From positions 310,001 through 374,000 of the forward strand of contig NZ_QWJJ01000001.1 of the NCBI RefSeq assembly GCF_003575965.1: a DNA stretch of 64,000 bases, written 5' to 3'. A program made the translations under genes and the position numbers. Below the pieces are notes generated by a model, which had not been told where the DNA came from, made no database searches, and saw nothing but the letters and a program-made list of their open reading frames with translations. The DNA comes from Pseudooceanicola sediminis. Its GTDB lineage: Bacteria > Pseudomonadota > Alphaproteobacteria > Rhodobacterales > Rhodobacteraceae. Shown here one piece after another: positions 56,007-64,000 of the stretch. Every line of letters starts with the position of its first letter. The first letter of the stretch is position 1.

Positions 56007-58895
56007 TCATGTGTCCGCCTCTCGTTCCAAAATCGCGTCAATGGCCGCTGCCGCCGCCTCGGTTGACGCCGCGACCTGCGCCTGAAGCGCCTCGATCGTC
56101 TCGGCGCCGGTATCGCGCAGCAACAGGGCGCGACCGCCCTCGCCGATCTCGTCGGGGTCCAGCGCCTTGCCGCTCAGCAGCTTTCCGACCTGTCCGATAT
56201 TCCACAGCAACCGGTAAGTCGAGAGCAGGGCATCGCTTTCCGCCGTACGCATCCAGCCGCTTTTGACCGCCAGGTTCAGGCCCTCTCCGATCCAGCCGTC
56301 GGGATCCCCGGCAATCAGGCCGCCGGCCTGCGCCATCAGCTCGATTTCCTGGTTGCGACCGGGGCCTGTCTTGACGTCCCAGATCGTGCGGGTGCCCTTG
56401 GCGGCAGCTATGCGCGACCGCATCTCGGCCACGTCCCTCAACACCGGCCCAGAGGCGCGCCCGCGCGCGATAAGATCGCGCCGGAATGTCATGATATCGT
56501 TCGACAATGCCTCTGGCCCGGCGATCACCCTTGCCCGCGTCAGCGCAAGATGTTCCCAGGTCCAGGCCTGGGTCTCCTGGTAGTCGCGAAAGCTTTGCCA
56601 GCTGGTCGCAACCGGTCCCTGGCTGCCCGACGGGCGCAACCGCATGTCGACCTCATACAGCCGTCCCTCGGCCATGGGCGCCGACAGCGCCGTGACCAGC
56701 GCCTGCGTCAGACGGGCATAATAGGTGCGGGACGCCAGCGGGCGACGGCCTTGCGACGTCTCCTGGCCCGCCGCGTCGTAGATCACGATCAGGTCCAGGT
56801 CCGAACGTGCGTTCAGCCGCCCTGCGCCCATCGACCCCATCCCCATCACCGCCGCGCCGCGCCCCGGCGGCGGCCCATGCCGCGTGGCGAATTCGGTCTG
56901 CACGACCGGCCACAGAACCCGCAGCACCACGCTGGCCAGTTCCGCATATTCGTGCCCCGCCTCCTTCGGGGCGACCAGCCCGCGCAGGTGATGCACGCCG
57001 ATGCGGAAATGCCATTCCTTGACCCAGCGACGCGCCGCATCCAGCTTGCGCTCATAGTCTTCTTCGATTTGCAAAACACGGCTCAGCTCTTTGCAAAGCG
57101 CATCCTCACCGGGCCACTCGGTGAAAAAGCCGCCCCCGATCACCGCGTCGAACACCGCCGAATTGCGGCTGAGGTACAGCGCCAGATCCGGCGCCGTCCC
57201 CGTGATGTCGCCCAGCAGGTCAATCAGTTGCGGATTGGCCTGGAACATCGAGAACAGCTGCACGCCCGCCGGCAATCCCCGCAGAAATCCGTCAAAGGCC
57301 ACCAGGGCTTCGTCCGGGCGGGCGGCGCGGGACAGGCTGTGCAACAGCTGCGGACGCAGCCGGTCGAAAATCTGTCTCGCGCGTTCCGAACTCAGCGCGG
57401 GATAGGCGCGCCAGCGGGCCACCAGCGCCTCGTCGATGGCTATTTCAACCTCGGCCTGCCCCGCGGCGGCCCCTGCCGGATCCTGTCCCACCGTGCGGGT
57501 CCCGTCCTTGCGGTGTCCATCCGCGCCCGCGGCGGGTATCGCGCCCGGGGTTCCGGGGGCCTTTTCGCCGGGCGTGTCGGGGGCAAAGAACGCCTCCGTG
57601 ACGCCATGGACCTCCTCCAGGCGGTCCTTGATCTCGCGCCCCAGCTCCTCGGCGTCCCGTCCCATGAATGCCGCCAGCCGCGACAACCCCTCGGCACCGC
57701 CAGGCAGCTGATGGGTCTGTGCGTCATTGATCATCTGGACCCGATGCTCGACCTCCCTGTGCGACCGATAGTGGCGCGCCAGCACGTTCGCCGTGTCCTG
57801 CGGAATCCAGCCCCGTTCTGCCAGTTGCCCAAGCGCGGGCACCGTGCCCGGCAGCCGCAGCGACGGATCACGCCCCCCGGCGACGATCTGGTGGAACTGG
57901 GCAAAGAACTCGATCTCCCGGATGCCGCCGCGCCCCAGCTTCATGTCGTGCCCGGCCAGCTGGATCGGGCCAAAGAACCCCTTGTTGCGCCGGATCGCCA
58001 GGCGCACGTCATGGGCATCCTGAATGGCCGCGAAATCCAGATGCCGCCGCCAGACAAAGGGCCGCAGATCCTCGAGAAAGCGCGCGCCTGCGGCAATGTC
58101 GCCGGCAGCGGGGCGCGCCTTGATATAAGCGGCGCGTTCCCAGGTGCGCCCGAGGCGTTCGTAGTATCGCTCGGCCGCCGCCATCCCCATGCAGACCGGC
58201 GTCACGCCGGGGTCGGGACGCAGCCGCAGGTCGGTGCGAAAGACGTATCCCTCGTCTGTGATGTCGTTCAGCGTCGCGGTCATCCTGCGCGTGGCCCGGA
58301 TCAGGGCCGGGCGTGCCTCCAGCACCGCGTCGCCGCCATAGCGGCCCTCGTCATACAGCACGATCAGGTCGATATCCGAGGAATAGTTCAACTCTCCCGC
58401 GCCCATCTTGCCCATGGCCAGCGCCACCAGGCCGCACCCCGTTTCAAGGTCGTCCTCCTGCATGCCCGGCAGCTTGGCGCGCCTGATCTCGGCTGTCAGC
58501 GCCGCCCGCATCGCCAGCGCCACGCAATGATCCGCGAATGCGCTCAGGCTTTCGGTGACGGTCTCAAGCGGCCAGGCCCCCGCCAGGTCGGCCAGTGCCA
58601 CCAGCAGCGCCATGCGCCGCTTGCCCCGCCGCAGCTCGGGCGCGATCTGGTCCGGGGCGATGCCGGACAGGCGGTCCCGTTCCGCGGCAAGTGCCGCAAG
58701 CGGCGCGCTCAACGCGCCGGGCAACCAGTCGGCCTCGCGCGCCATCAGCCCCGCCAGGTAGGGGCTGCATCCCGCCGTGCCCTCGATCAACGCGGCCAGG
58801 TCGCCGTCCAGATCGGGAAACAGCGCGCGCGCCTCGCGGCCACGGTCAGGGTCAAAGGGGCGTGGCAGGCGGGTCGGGATCAATGTATCGCTCAT
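56007..58895 (-). CDS. glnE: Bifunctional glutamine synthetase adenylyltransferase/deadenylase
   Basis: A 962-residue regulator of glutamine synthetase: it attaches AMP when nitrogen is ample and removes it when nitrogen is scarce, under PII control. Both nucleotidyltransferase domains are present: MGKMGAGELNYSSDIDLIVL (acidic pair Asp174/Asp176) in the N-terminal half and MGSMGAGRLNARSDLDLIVI in the C-terminal half. Around residues 450-490 a low-complexity Gly/Pro/Ala linker is longer than in E. coli. Length is normal. It is divergent from the ybaK-like gene. Confidence 0.96.
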   Translation of the reverse strand: MSDTLIPTRLPRPFDPDRGREARALFPDLDGDLAALIEGTAGCSPYLAGLMAREADWLPGALSAPLAALAAERDRLSGIAPDQIAPELRRGKRRMALLVALADLAGAWPLETVTESLSAFADHCVALAMRAALTAEIRRAKLPGMQEDDLETGCGLVALAMGKMGAGELNYSSDIDLIVLYDEGRYGGDAVLEARPALIRATRRMTATLNDITDEGYVFRTDLRLRPDPGVTPVCMGMAAAERYYERLGRTWERAAYIKARPAAGDIAAGARFLEDLRPFVWRRHLDFAAIQDAHDVRLAIRRNKGFFGPIQLAGHDMKLGRGGIREIEFFAQFHQIVAGGRDPSLRLPGTVPALGQLAERGWIPQDTANVLARHYRSHREVEHRVQMINDAQTHQLPGGAEGLSRLAAFMGRDAEELGREIKDRLEEVHGVTEAFFAPDTPGEKAPGTPGAIPAAGADGHRKDGTRTVGQDPAGAAAGQAEVEIAIDEALVARWRAYPALSSERARQIFDRLRPQLLHSLSRAARPDEALVAFDGFLRGLPAGVQLFSMFQANPQLIDLLGDITGTAPDLALYLSRNSAVFDAVIGGGFFTEWPGEDALCKELSRVLQIEEDYERKLDAARRWVKEWHFRIGVHHLRGLVAPKEAGHEYAELASVVLRVLWPVVQTEFATRHGPPPGRGAAVMGMGSMGAGRLNARSDLDLIVIYDAAGQETSQGRRPLASRTYYARLTQALVTALSAPMAEGRLYEVDMRLRPSGSQGPVATSWQSFRDYQETQAWTWEHLALTRARVIAGPEALSNDIMTFRRDLIARGRASGPVLRDVAEMRSRIAAAKGTRTIWDVKTGPGRNQEIELMAQAGGLIAGDPDGWIGEGLNLAVKSGWMRTAESDALLSTYRLLWNIGQVGKLLSGKALDPDEIGEGGRALLLRDTGAETIEALQAQVAASTEAAAAAIDAILEREADT

Positions 58896-59004
58896 GCGCG
58901 GAAAGTGCGGCGCAGGGCCGCCCCGGTCAATCCCTCATGCGTGCCGCCTCTGGTCAATCCCGGCGCAGCTTGGCAGATTGCCCTGACCGCAAGGGAGAGT
59001 GCGA

Positions 59005-59487
59005 ATGAGCAAGAGCATGAAGCGCGTCGCCCGCGCGTTGCAGGACGCCGGCGTCGACACCCAAATCCAGGAACTGGGAGAGTGCCGCACCGCGCAACAG
59101 GCCGCCGATACCGTCGGCTGCGCACTTGATCAGATCGCCAAGTCGATCATCTTTCGCGGCGAACACAGCGGCGAGGCGATCCTGTTCCTGACCGCAGGCG
59201 GCAACCAGGTCGATGCCCTTCGCGCCAGCGAGGTCGCAGGCGAGCCGTTGGGCAAGGCCGATGCCGCCCTGATCCGCGCCCAGACCGGATTTGCCATCGG
59301 GGGCGTGTCGCCCGTCGGCCACCTGAACCCGATCCGCGCCTTTCTGGACCCGCGCCTCCTCGACTTTGACCGGATCTGGGCCGCCGCCGGCACCCCGCGC
59401 CATCTTTTCGGCCTGCCACCACAGCTTTTGCAGCCCATGACAGGGGCCCAAGTCGCTGAATTCACACGCGAAGACAAACTAATGTAA
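59005..59487 (+). CDS. YbaK/EbsC family aminoacyl-tRNA deacylase-like protein
   Basis: A 160-residue protein of the YbaK/ProX superfamily, which hydrolyses misacylated tRNA (Cys-tRNA-Pro or Ala-tRNA-Pro). Family features are CALDQIAKSIIFRG, GEAILFLTAGGNQVD and GFAIGGVSPVGHL near residue 95. AAGGGAGAG precedes the ATG. Which tRNA is edited is not readable. Confidence 0.88.
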   Translation: MSKSMKRVARALQDAGVDTQIQELGECRTAQQAADTVGCALDQIAKSIIFRGEHSGEAILFLTAGGNQVDALRASEVAGEPLGKADAALIRAQTGFAIGGVSPVGHLNPIRAFLDPRLLDFDRIWAAAGTPRHLFGLPPQLLQPMTGAQVAEFTREDKLM

Positions 59488-59500
59488 AAAACATTCACAT
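59482..59500. promoter_or_regulatory. Palindrome copy 1 upstream of the DUF2852 gene
   Basis: ATGTAAA-AAACA-TTCACAT, nearly identical to the copy at 59541-59559. It overlaps the last codons and stop of the ybaK-like gene. Confidence 0.6.
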
Positions 59501-59540
59501 GACCCCCTTGCGGTTGAGGGGCGGACTTCCGATCTAGGTA

Positions 59541-59559
59541 ATGTGAAAGACATTCACAT
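59541..59559. promoter_or_regulatory. Palindrome copy 2 upstream of the DUF2852 gene
   Basis: ATGTGAA-AGACA-TTCACAT, perfect 7-base arms. With copy 1 it brackets a stretch with possible -35 boxes (TTGCGG or TTGAGG). The consensus ATGTRAAARACATTCACAT and two-site layout suggest a dimeric repressor of TetR or MarR type for the downstream gene. Confidence 0.65.
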
Positions 59560-59589
59560 AGCAACAAGAACCAAGTTACGGAGACAGAC

Positions 59590-60066
59590 ATGACACCCGC
59601 CACCGCTCAAATGTACGACCACCAGGGCCCGGCCACGCGCCCCGCCTCCTGGCTGCGTCGCGCTGAGGCCTGGATGGACAGCAAGGGCAAACCCGCATGG
59701 ATCACCGCGATGGTGCTGGGTTTCGTGTTCTTCTGGCCGGTCGGCCTTGCCATTCTCTTCTACATGATCTGGGGTAAGAAAATGTTCGGAAAATCCTGCC
59801 GTCACTCACGTTACAACGACATGCGCCGCACCGGTTACGCCGCGATGAAATCCAGCGGCAACACCGCCTTCGATGCCTACAAGACCGAGACGCTGCAACG
59901 CCTCGAAGAGGAGCAGAACAGCTTCGAGGGTTTCCTGGAACGCCTGCGCGCCGCCAAGGACAAGGCCGAGTTCGATCAGTTCATGGAAGACCGCTCCAAA
60001 AAGGCGCGTGCCGACCGTGAGGCCGATCATCAGTCCGCCGACACCGGCGACCACGACCGGGCCTGA
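59590..60066 (+). CDS. DUF2852 domain protein
   Basis: A 158-residue protein with one membrane segment (about residues 39-62, ITAMVLGFVFFWPVGLAILFYMIW), the conserved DUF2852 WPVGLAILFYMIWGKKMFG, and a C-terminal charged helix (residues 95-135) likely to be a coiled coil. Function unknown. Translation starts at ATG 59590, preceded by a GGAGA stretch, downstream of the twin palindromes, so it is under specific control. Rhodobacterales often have such a gene. Confidence 0.88.
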   Translation: MTPATAQMYDHQGPATRPASWLRRAEAWMDSKGKPAWITAMVLGFVFFWPVGLAILFYMIWGKKMFGKSCRHSRYNDMRRTGYAAMKSSGNTAFDAYKTETLQRLEEEQNSFEGFLERLRAAKDKAEFDQFMEDRSKKARADREADHQSADTGDHDRA

Positions 60067-60267
60067 TCGCCCCTGCCTGCCGCCCGGCGCGCCCCGACCC
60101 GGCGCGCCCACGGCGCATATGTCCCGGTGCACATGTCCCGGCGCCAACCGCGCATATGTCCCGTCCCGCGGGCCTGCTCAGCGCCGGGCCGCCACCATTG
60201 CACCGCACGGCCCCACCGGGGCCGTTGCCACGCCGCCCAATTCCGCTTTCACAGGATACCGGACCAG

Positions 60268-60702
60268 ATGAGCCTGCCCCTCCCCGATCCCGATCACAGC
60301 CCCGAATTCTACGACAGTGTCGCGATGAAGCGCGGCTTTGCCTGGATTGTCGATGCCATCGTGATCACCCTGATCGCGCTGGTGATCGTCCCGCTGACGG
60401 CCTTTATCGGTGCGTTCTTCTTTCCCGTCCTGCTGCTTACGGTCAGCTTTTTCTATCGCTGGATGACCATCGCGGGACGCTCCGCCACCTGGGGCATGCG
60501 CCTGATGTCGATCGAGTTGCGCAGCACCGAGGGGCACCGCCTTACCCCGCTGGAATCGCTGCTGCACACGTTGGGCTTTACCGTCAGCTTTGCGCTGCCG
60601 ATCCTTCAGGTGATCTCGGTCGTGCTGATGCTGACCTCGCGGTACGGCCAGGGTCTGACCGACCATGTTCTGGGAACCACCGCCGTCAATCGCCGGGCCT
60701 GA
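60268..60702 (+). CDS. RDD family membrane protein
   Basis: A 144-residue membrane protein with an RDD fold: GFAWIVDAIVITLIALVIV is the first segment with the family Arg-Asp-Asp area (KRGFAWIVDA), a second segment follows, and QGLTDHVLGTTAV ends it as in other RDD proteins. ATG 60268 is chosen over an earlier in-frame codon without a binding site. Role unknown; some RDD proteins work as transporters. Confidence 0.86.
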   Translation: MSLPLPDPDHSPEFYDSVAMKRGFAWIVDAIVITLIALVIVPLTAFIGAFFFPVLLLTVSFFYRWMTIAGRSATWGMRLMSIELRSTEGHRLTPLESLLHTLGFTVSFALPILQVISVVLMLTSRYGQGLTDHVLGTTAVNRRA

Positions 60703-60754
60703 ACGCGCAAAAACGCAGCCTGCGGTGATCGAACGCGCCCACGGGGCTTGGCGC

Positions 60755-60782
60755 TCGGGAACTTCGTTGTTATCGTTCCCGA
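60755..60782. repeat. Inverted repeat upstream of bpt
   Basis: TCGGGAAC (60755-60762) and GTTCCCGA (60775-60782) are perfect 8-base arms with a 12-base loop. No T-run; it lies 52 bases upstream of bpt and may be an mRNA leader hairpin. Confidence 0.4.
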
Positions 60783-60833
60783 ACCTCCGGCCTGCGGGCC
60801 GCGCCATTCACCCGATGCTCCAAGCTGGTTTTC

Positions 60834-61646
60834 ATGCGCCATTCCCTGCCTCTTGCACCGCAATTCTACGTGACAGCGCCACAGCCCTGCCCCTATCTGC
60901 CGGGCCGGATGGAGCGCAAGCTGTTCACCTCGTTGCAAGGGGAATCCGCCGAGCAGCTGAACAACGCATTGTCGAAACAGGGGTTTCGGCGGTCCCAGAA
61001 CGTGTTGTACCGGCCGTCCTGTGCCGATTGCGCGGCCTGCCTTTCGGCGCGCATCAACGTTGCCGACTTTACCCCGTCGCGCAGCCAGCGCCGCACCCTG
61101 CGGCGCAATGCCCACCTGGAACGGCGCGCCACCTCTCCCTGGGCCACCGAAGATCAATACGCGCTGTTCCGGCGCTACCTCGACAGCCGCCACGCCGACG
61201 GCGGCATGGCCGACATGGATGTCTTCGAATTCGCCGCGATGATCGAGGAAACGCCGATCCGGTCCCGCGTGGTCGAATATCTCGACCCCGACAGCGGCCT
61301 CAAGGCCGCGTCGCTGACCGATGTGCTGGATGATGGCGTTTCGATGGTCTACAGCTTCTATGACCCTGCGCTGGAAAAGAATTCGCTCGGCACCTACCTG
61401 ATCCTCGATCATATCGAGATCGCGCGGAATGCCGGTCTGCCCTATGTCTACCTCGGGTACTGGGTGCCCGGCTCTCCCAAGATGGGCTACAAGTGCAAGT
61501 TCACGGGGCTTGAGCTCTACCATGGCGGAAAATGGGACCGGATGCGCGACCCACACGATTACGATGCCACCACCCATCCGCTCAAAAGCGATCCGATCGC
61601 AGAACAGGTTGCCAATATTTCCCTGCCAGACACGCGCGCGCCCTGA
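60834..61646 (+). CDS. bpt: Aspartate/glutamate leucyltransferase
   Basis: A 270-residue leucyl/arginyl-tRNA-protein transferase that adds a leucine to proteins with N-terminal Asp or Glu, marking them for ClpS/ClpAP in the N-end rule pathway. [12 protein letters not shown] near residue 63-74 is the conserved Cys-rich motif, and [27 protein letters not shown] plus [18 protein letters not shown] are family blocks. Complete and followed by the VOC gene one base on. Confidence 0.93.
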   Translation: MRHSLPLAPQFYVTAPQPCPYLPGRMERKLFTSLQGESAEQLNNALSKQGFRRSQNVLYRPSCADCAACLSARINVADFTPSRSQRRTLRRNAHLERRATSPWATEDQYALFRRYLDSRHADGGMADMDVFEFAAMIEETPIRSRVVEYLDPDSGLKAASLTDVLDDGVSMVYSFYDPALEKNSLGTYLILDHIEIARNAGLPYVYLGYWVPGSPKMGYKCKFTGLELYHGGKWDRMRDPHDYDATTHPLKSDPIAEQVANISLPDTRAP

Positions 61647-61647
61647 A

Positions 61648-62136
61648 ATGACACAAAACCTTTTTGCCGCGACGCTGGTGGTGCCCGACTATGATGCCGG
61701 GATCGCCTTTTACGTCGACACGCTTGGCTTCGACCTGGTCGAGGATACTGCACTGTCAGACACCAAACGCTGGGTGCTGATTGCGCCGAAGGGCGCGCAG
61801 ACCTGTCTTTTGCTGGCCCTTGCCGCGACCCCCGAACAACGTGCCGCCATCGGCAGGCAGGCGGGGGGCCGCGTGGCCTTTTTCCTGCAAACCGATGATT
61901 TCGCCGGGGACCATGCCCGCATGGTCGCCGCCGGTGTGCATTTCGAGGAACAGCCCCGCACCGAACCCTATGGCATTGTCGCCGTCTGGTGCGACCCGTT
62001 CGGCAACCGCTGGGATCTGGTGCAGTTCACGAAAACCCCGACGCGCGGCGTTCCCCCCGCCAAATCCCGCAGCAACCGCGAAACCGGCACGCCGGTGATC
62101 TGGCCGCCGCATGACAAGGCCCGTTCCGACAGCTGA
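61648..62136 (+). CDS. VOC family (glyoxalase/bleomycin-resistance-like) protein
   Basis: A 162-residue vicinal-oxygen-chelate protein. Two beta-alpha-beta-beta-beta units are visible: FAATLVVPDYDAGIAFYVDTLGFDLVE and VAFFLQTDDFAGDHARMVAAGV, ending in WCDPFGNRWDLVQF with the metal-binding Glu position replaced by Asp-Leu context (DPFGNRWDLVQ). It could be a dioxygenase-, glyoxalase- or resistance-type protein. A single base separates it from the bpt stop, so it is co-transcribed. Confidence 0.87.
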   Translation: MTQNLFAATLVVPDYDAGIAFYVDTLGFDLVEDTALSDTKRWVLIAPKGAQTCLLLALAATPEQRAAIGRQAGGRVAFFLQTDDFAGDHARMVAAGVHFEEQPRTEPYGIVAVWCDPFGNRWDLVQFTKTPTRGVPPAKSRSNRETGTPVIWPPHDKARSDS

Positions 62137-62197
62137 CCCTGCGGCCCGGCACGTCTGCCCGCAGCGGGCAGGCACGTCACCGGACCGATAGATGACA

Positions 62198-62231
62198 AAA
62201 GGCCGCGGCCCCCTCGGGGATCGCGGCCTTT
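62198..62231. terminator. Bidirectional terminator between the VOC gene and the TRAP gene
   Basis: AAAGGCCGCG (62198-62207) and CGCGGCCTTT (62222-62231) pair perfectly, with GCCTTTTTG on the plus side and TTTTGTC on the minus side. Confidence 0.88.
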
Positions 62232-62282
62232 GCCTTTTTGGCCCGCCCCCACCCTCCGGGGGCAGGCCATTTTCACATCGGA

Positions 62283-64000
62283 TCAGCCGCCCATCAGCGC
62301 CGGAACGATCGTCACGATCTGCGGCACGAACCACAGCAGCGCCAGCCCCAGCACCTGAATGCCGACAAAGGGGATGATACCGCGATAGATATGGCCGGTC
62401 GTCACGCTGGCCGGGGCCACCCCGCGCAGATAGAACAGGGCAAACCCGAACGGCGGCGTCAGGAACGACGTTTGCAGGTTCACCGCGATCATGATCGTCA
62501 CCCACTTCGGATCGAACGTCCCGCCATAGATGACGGGGCCGACGATCGGGATGACGATGTAGATGATCTCCAGGAAATCCAGCACGAAGCCCAGCACGAA
62601 CAACACCAGCATCACGATCAGAAAGACCGTGAACTCGTTGTCGAAACTGCGCAGGAAGTCCTGGATGTAATGCTCCCCCCCGAACGAGATCACGACAAGG
62701 TTCAGCAGCTGGCTGCCGACCAGAATGGTGAACACCATCGAGGTCACCTTGGCCGTTTCGCGCACGATGGGTGTCAGAACCCGTGTGCGAAACAGCACCC
62801 ATCCCGAATAGATCATCCCGAACCCGGCGATCATGTAGGCCGCCGCCGCCGCAAGATAGGCAATCCAGTTCTCGGCCGTGACGACATCCTGGTTGATGCG
62901 CAGATCGAAATTCGCGCCCAGCAGGATCATCGCGCCCAGGGCAATGGTTGCCCAGATGATCACCTTGGGGTCGCGCCCCTCTTCGCGCAGCTTGCGATAG
63001 GCGGCCAGCATCATCGCGCCACCGGCCCCGAGCGCCGCCGCAGGCGTCGGGTTGGTGATCCCGCCCAGGATCGAGCCGAGCACGGCCACGATCAGCATCA
63101 GCGGCGGAAATACCACCCGCACCAGCTCGTTCTGGGCCAGCCGCGCGGCGGCATGGCGCAGCGACCAGAAGGTGATCGCCAACGGGATCGCCAGCAACAG
63201 CACCGTTGCGCCCGGCGTCGTGCGCGGCCCGATGAACAGCACGTCGACCAGCACCACCAGCGCCAGGCCAAATCCCCCCACCGCCAGCGGCGCCGCACTG
63301 TCGCCCGGTTTCACCCCGCGCGCCAGCATCAGCACCAGCGCCAGAAGCACCACGATGGTGGCGACGCCGGTGCCGATGGGCGCAGCCCGATCCGCCTTGG
63401 CATCGACCGCCGCCGCGATTTCTGCGTCGTTCAGCCTGTGCCCGGTATCCAGCCCGCCCGAGGCCGCAATCGCCTGCGTTTCGGCAACGGCCGCATCCCA
63501 GCGGGCCTGACCATGCAGATCGATCATCGCAGCCTTGCAACTGTCGCTGACATTGGTGCGCAGGCTGGCGCCCTCGCCCATTTCGGAAAAGTTCGACACG
63601 CGCAGGTTCTGCGACCCGACCATCCCGACCTCGGCCATCAGCAGCACCCCGGCGATGATCGCAACCGGCGCGAACACGAACCAGGTCAGCCCCTCGCGGC
63701 GGGTGATCACCTCCCCCCTGCCGTCGTGCTCGACCGCGACCGCGGGCGCCTTGGACGGGTTCAGCACGGCATAGCCAAAGGCATAGAGCGCATAGAGAAC
63801 CGCCAGCAGGATCCCCGGCAGCAGCGCCGCCTGGAACAACGTGCCCACCGACACCACGGCAGGCTTGCCCAGATAGGTCAGCGCGTCCGAACAGCCCAGC
63901 GACTGCGCCCGCGCCTCCTGAGCGGCGGAATACAGATCGCCCGCCAGCGTGCCTAGCAGCACGATCACGATCGAGGGCGGAATGATCTGCCCCAGCGTGC
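62283..64000 (-). CDS. TRAP transporter large permease subunit (DctM-type), 5' end outside window
   Basis: At least 572 residues are visible and the frame is open at the window end, where TLGQIIPPS, the typical IPPS motif of the DctM subunit, is found. Membrane segments alternate with loops. A long non-membrane stretch with VSDSCKAAMIDLHGQARWD separates two hydrophobic blocks, making the protein longer than the usual 430-residue subunit. C-terminal half: MFTILVGSQLLNLVVISFGGEH, then LGFVLDFLEIIYIVIPIVGPVIYGG. With a small DctQ and a periplasmic DctP, TRAP systems take up carboxylates or amino acids by sodium symport; both partners would lie outside the window. Confidence 0.9.
   Translation of the reverse strand, partial: TLGQIIPPSIVIVLLGTLAGDLYSAAQEARAQSLGCSDALTYLGKPAVVSVGTLFQAALLPGILLAVLYALYAFGYAVLNPSKAPAVAVEHDGRGEVITRREGLTWFVFAPVAIIAGVLLMAEVGMVGSQNLRVSNFSEMGEGASLRTNVSDSCKAAMIDLHGQARWDAAVAETQAIAASGGLDTGHRLNDAEIAAAVDAKADRAAPIGTGVATIVVLLALVLMLARGVKPGDSAAPLAVGGFGLALVVLVDVLFIGPRTTPGATVLLLAIPLAITFWSLRHAAARLAQNELVRVVFPPLMLIVAVLGSILGGITNPTPAAALGAGGAMMLAAYRKLREEGRDPKVIIWATIALGAMILLGANFDLRINQDVVTAENWIAYLAAAAAYMIAGFGMIYSGWVLFRTRVLTPIVRETAKVTSMVFTILVGSQLLNLVVISFGGEHYIQDFLRSFDNEFTVFLIVMLVLFVLGFVLDFLEIIYIVIPIVGPVIYGGTFDPKWVTIMIAVNLQTSFLTPPFGFALFYLRGVAPASVTTGHIYRGIIPFVGIQVLGLALLWFVPQIVTIVPALMGG

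Noticed and set aside
56550-59129. 859-codon plus-strand open frame
   Set aside because: Antisense to glnE, whose two nucleotidyltransferase motifs are intact; no protein family resemblance in the antisense frame.
61756-63540. 594-codon minus-strand open frame
   Set aside because: Out-of-frame shadow of the TRAP permease, extending over the VOC gene on the other strand; composition is Gly/Arg-rich with no domain features.

Overview
The window is high-GC chromosomal DNA from an alphaproteobacterium, most likely of the Rhodobacterales (roseobacter/Rhodobacter group). Pointers are a Rhodobacter-type polyol operon (smoEFGK, smoS, mtlK, xylB), a one-cysteine DksA, the MoxR / DUF2927 / von Willebrand-like unit, long-form dCTP deaminase, the rpmF-plsX-fabH-ihfA-merR block, nagZ-scpA-scpB-SPOR-argS-dgt, and aspartate/glutamate leucyltransferase. 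I saw no phage, transposase, CRISPR array, rRNA or plasmid functions. Coding density is high and most intergenic gaps are short.

Layout. 1-2.4 kb: a cut FAD-linked oxidase and a cysteine-synthase-family enzyme. 2.7-13.5 kb: polyol catabolism, with a convergent sugar kinase, xylulokinase, mannitol and sorbitol dehydrogenases, a complete binding-protein ABC importer, a SorC-type regulator and a HAD phosphatase. Imported mannitol/sorbitol/arabitol would become fructose or xylulose and then be phosphorylated. 13.7-22.4 kb: guaB, a RACo-like corrinoid-protein activase, tRNA-Gly(CCC), an AbrB-type membrane protein, the ABC-F protein Uup, an OlsB-like acyltransferase and BamE. 22.5-26.8 kb: YceD, rpmF, plsX, fabH, ihfA, a MerR regulator and tRNA-Pro(GGG). 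26.9-36.6 kb: dcd, an MFS transporter, the nagZ-scpA-scpB group, a SPOR protein, argS and dgt. 36.7-39.7 kb: an IscA/ErpA-type protein, then a compact minus-strand unit: a small protein with six FSSGS(AP) repeats, a 363-residue protein of unknown function and an EamA-type transporter.

40-53 kb: xthA, an FAD monooxygenase, dksA, the MoxR/DUF2927/CoxE-like unit, DedA, OsmC, an M48 protease, a luciferase-like oxidoreductase, a PIN-domain protein and an RlmI-like methyltransferase. 53-55.7 kb: the Entner-Doudoroff pair edd-eda behind a LacI-type operator. 55.7-64 kb: a small hypothetical protein, glnE, YbaK-like, DUF2852 (behind two copies of a palindrome), RDD, bpt, a VOC protein and the C-terminal part of a large TRAP permease that leaves the window.

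The best candidate for an undescribed system is the repeat-peptide unit at 37.1-39.7 kb: a small repetitive product with a good ribosome binding site and an upstream dyad, an unrecognised partner, and a membrane transporter, all on one strand with short gaps. It resembles a peptide modification/export locus in shape only; no known modifying enzyme is visible. Other points worth attention are a hairpin-plus-core intergenic repeat (three copies), the paired palindromes before the DUF2852 gene, and tandem repeats that reiterate the end of guaB.
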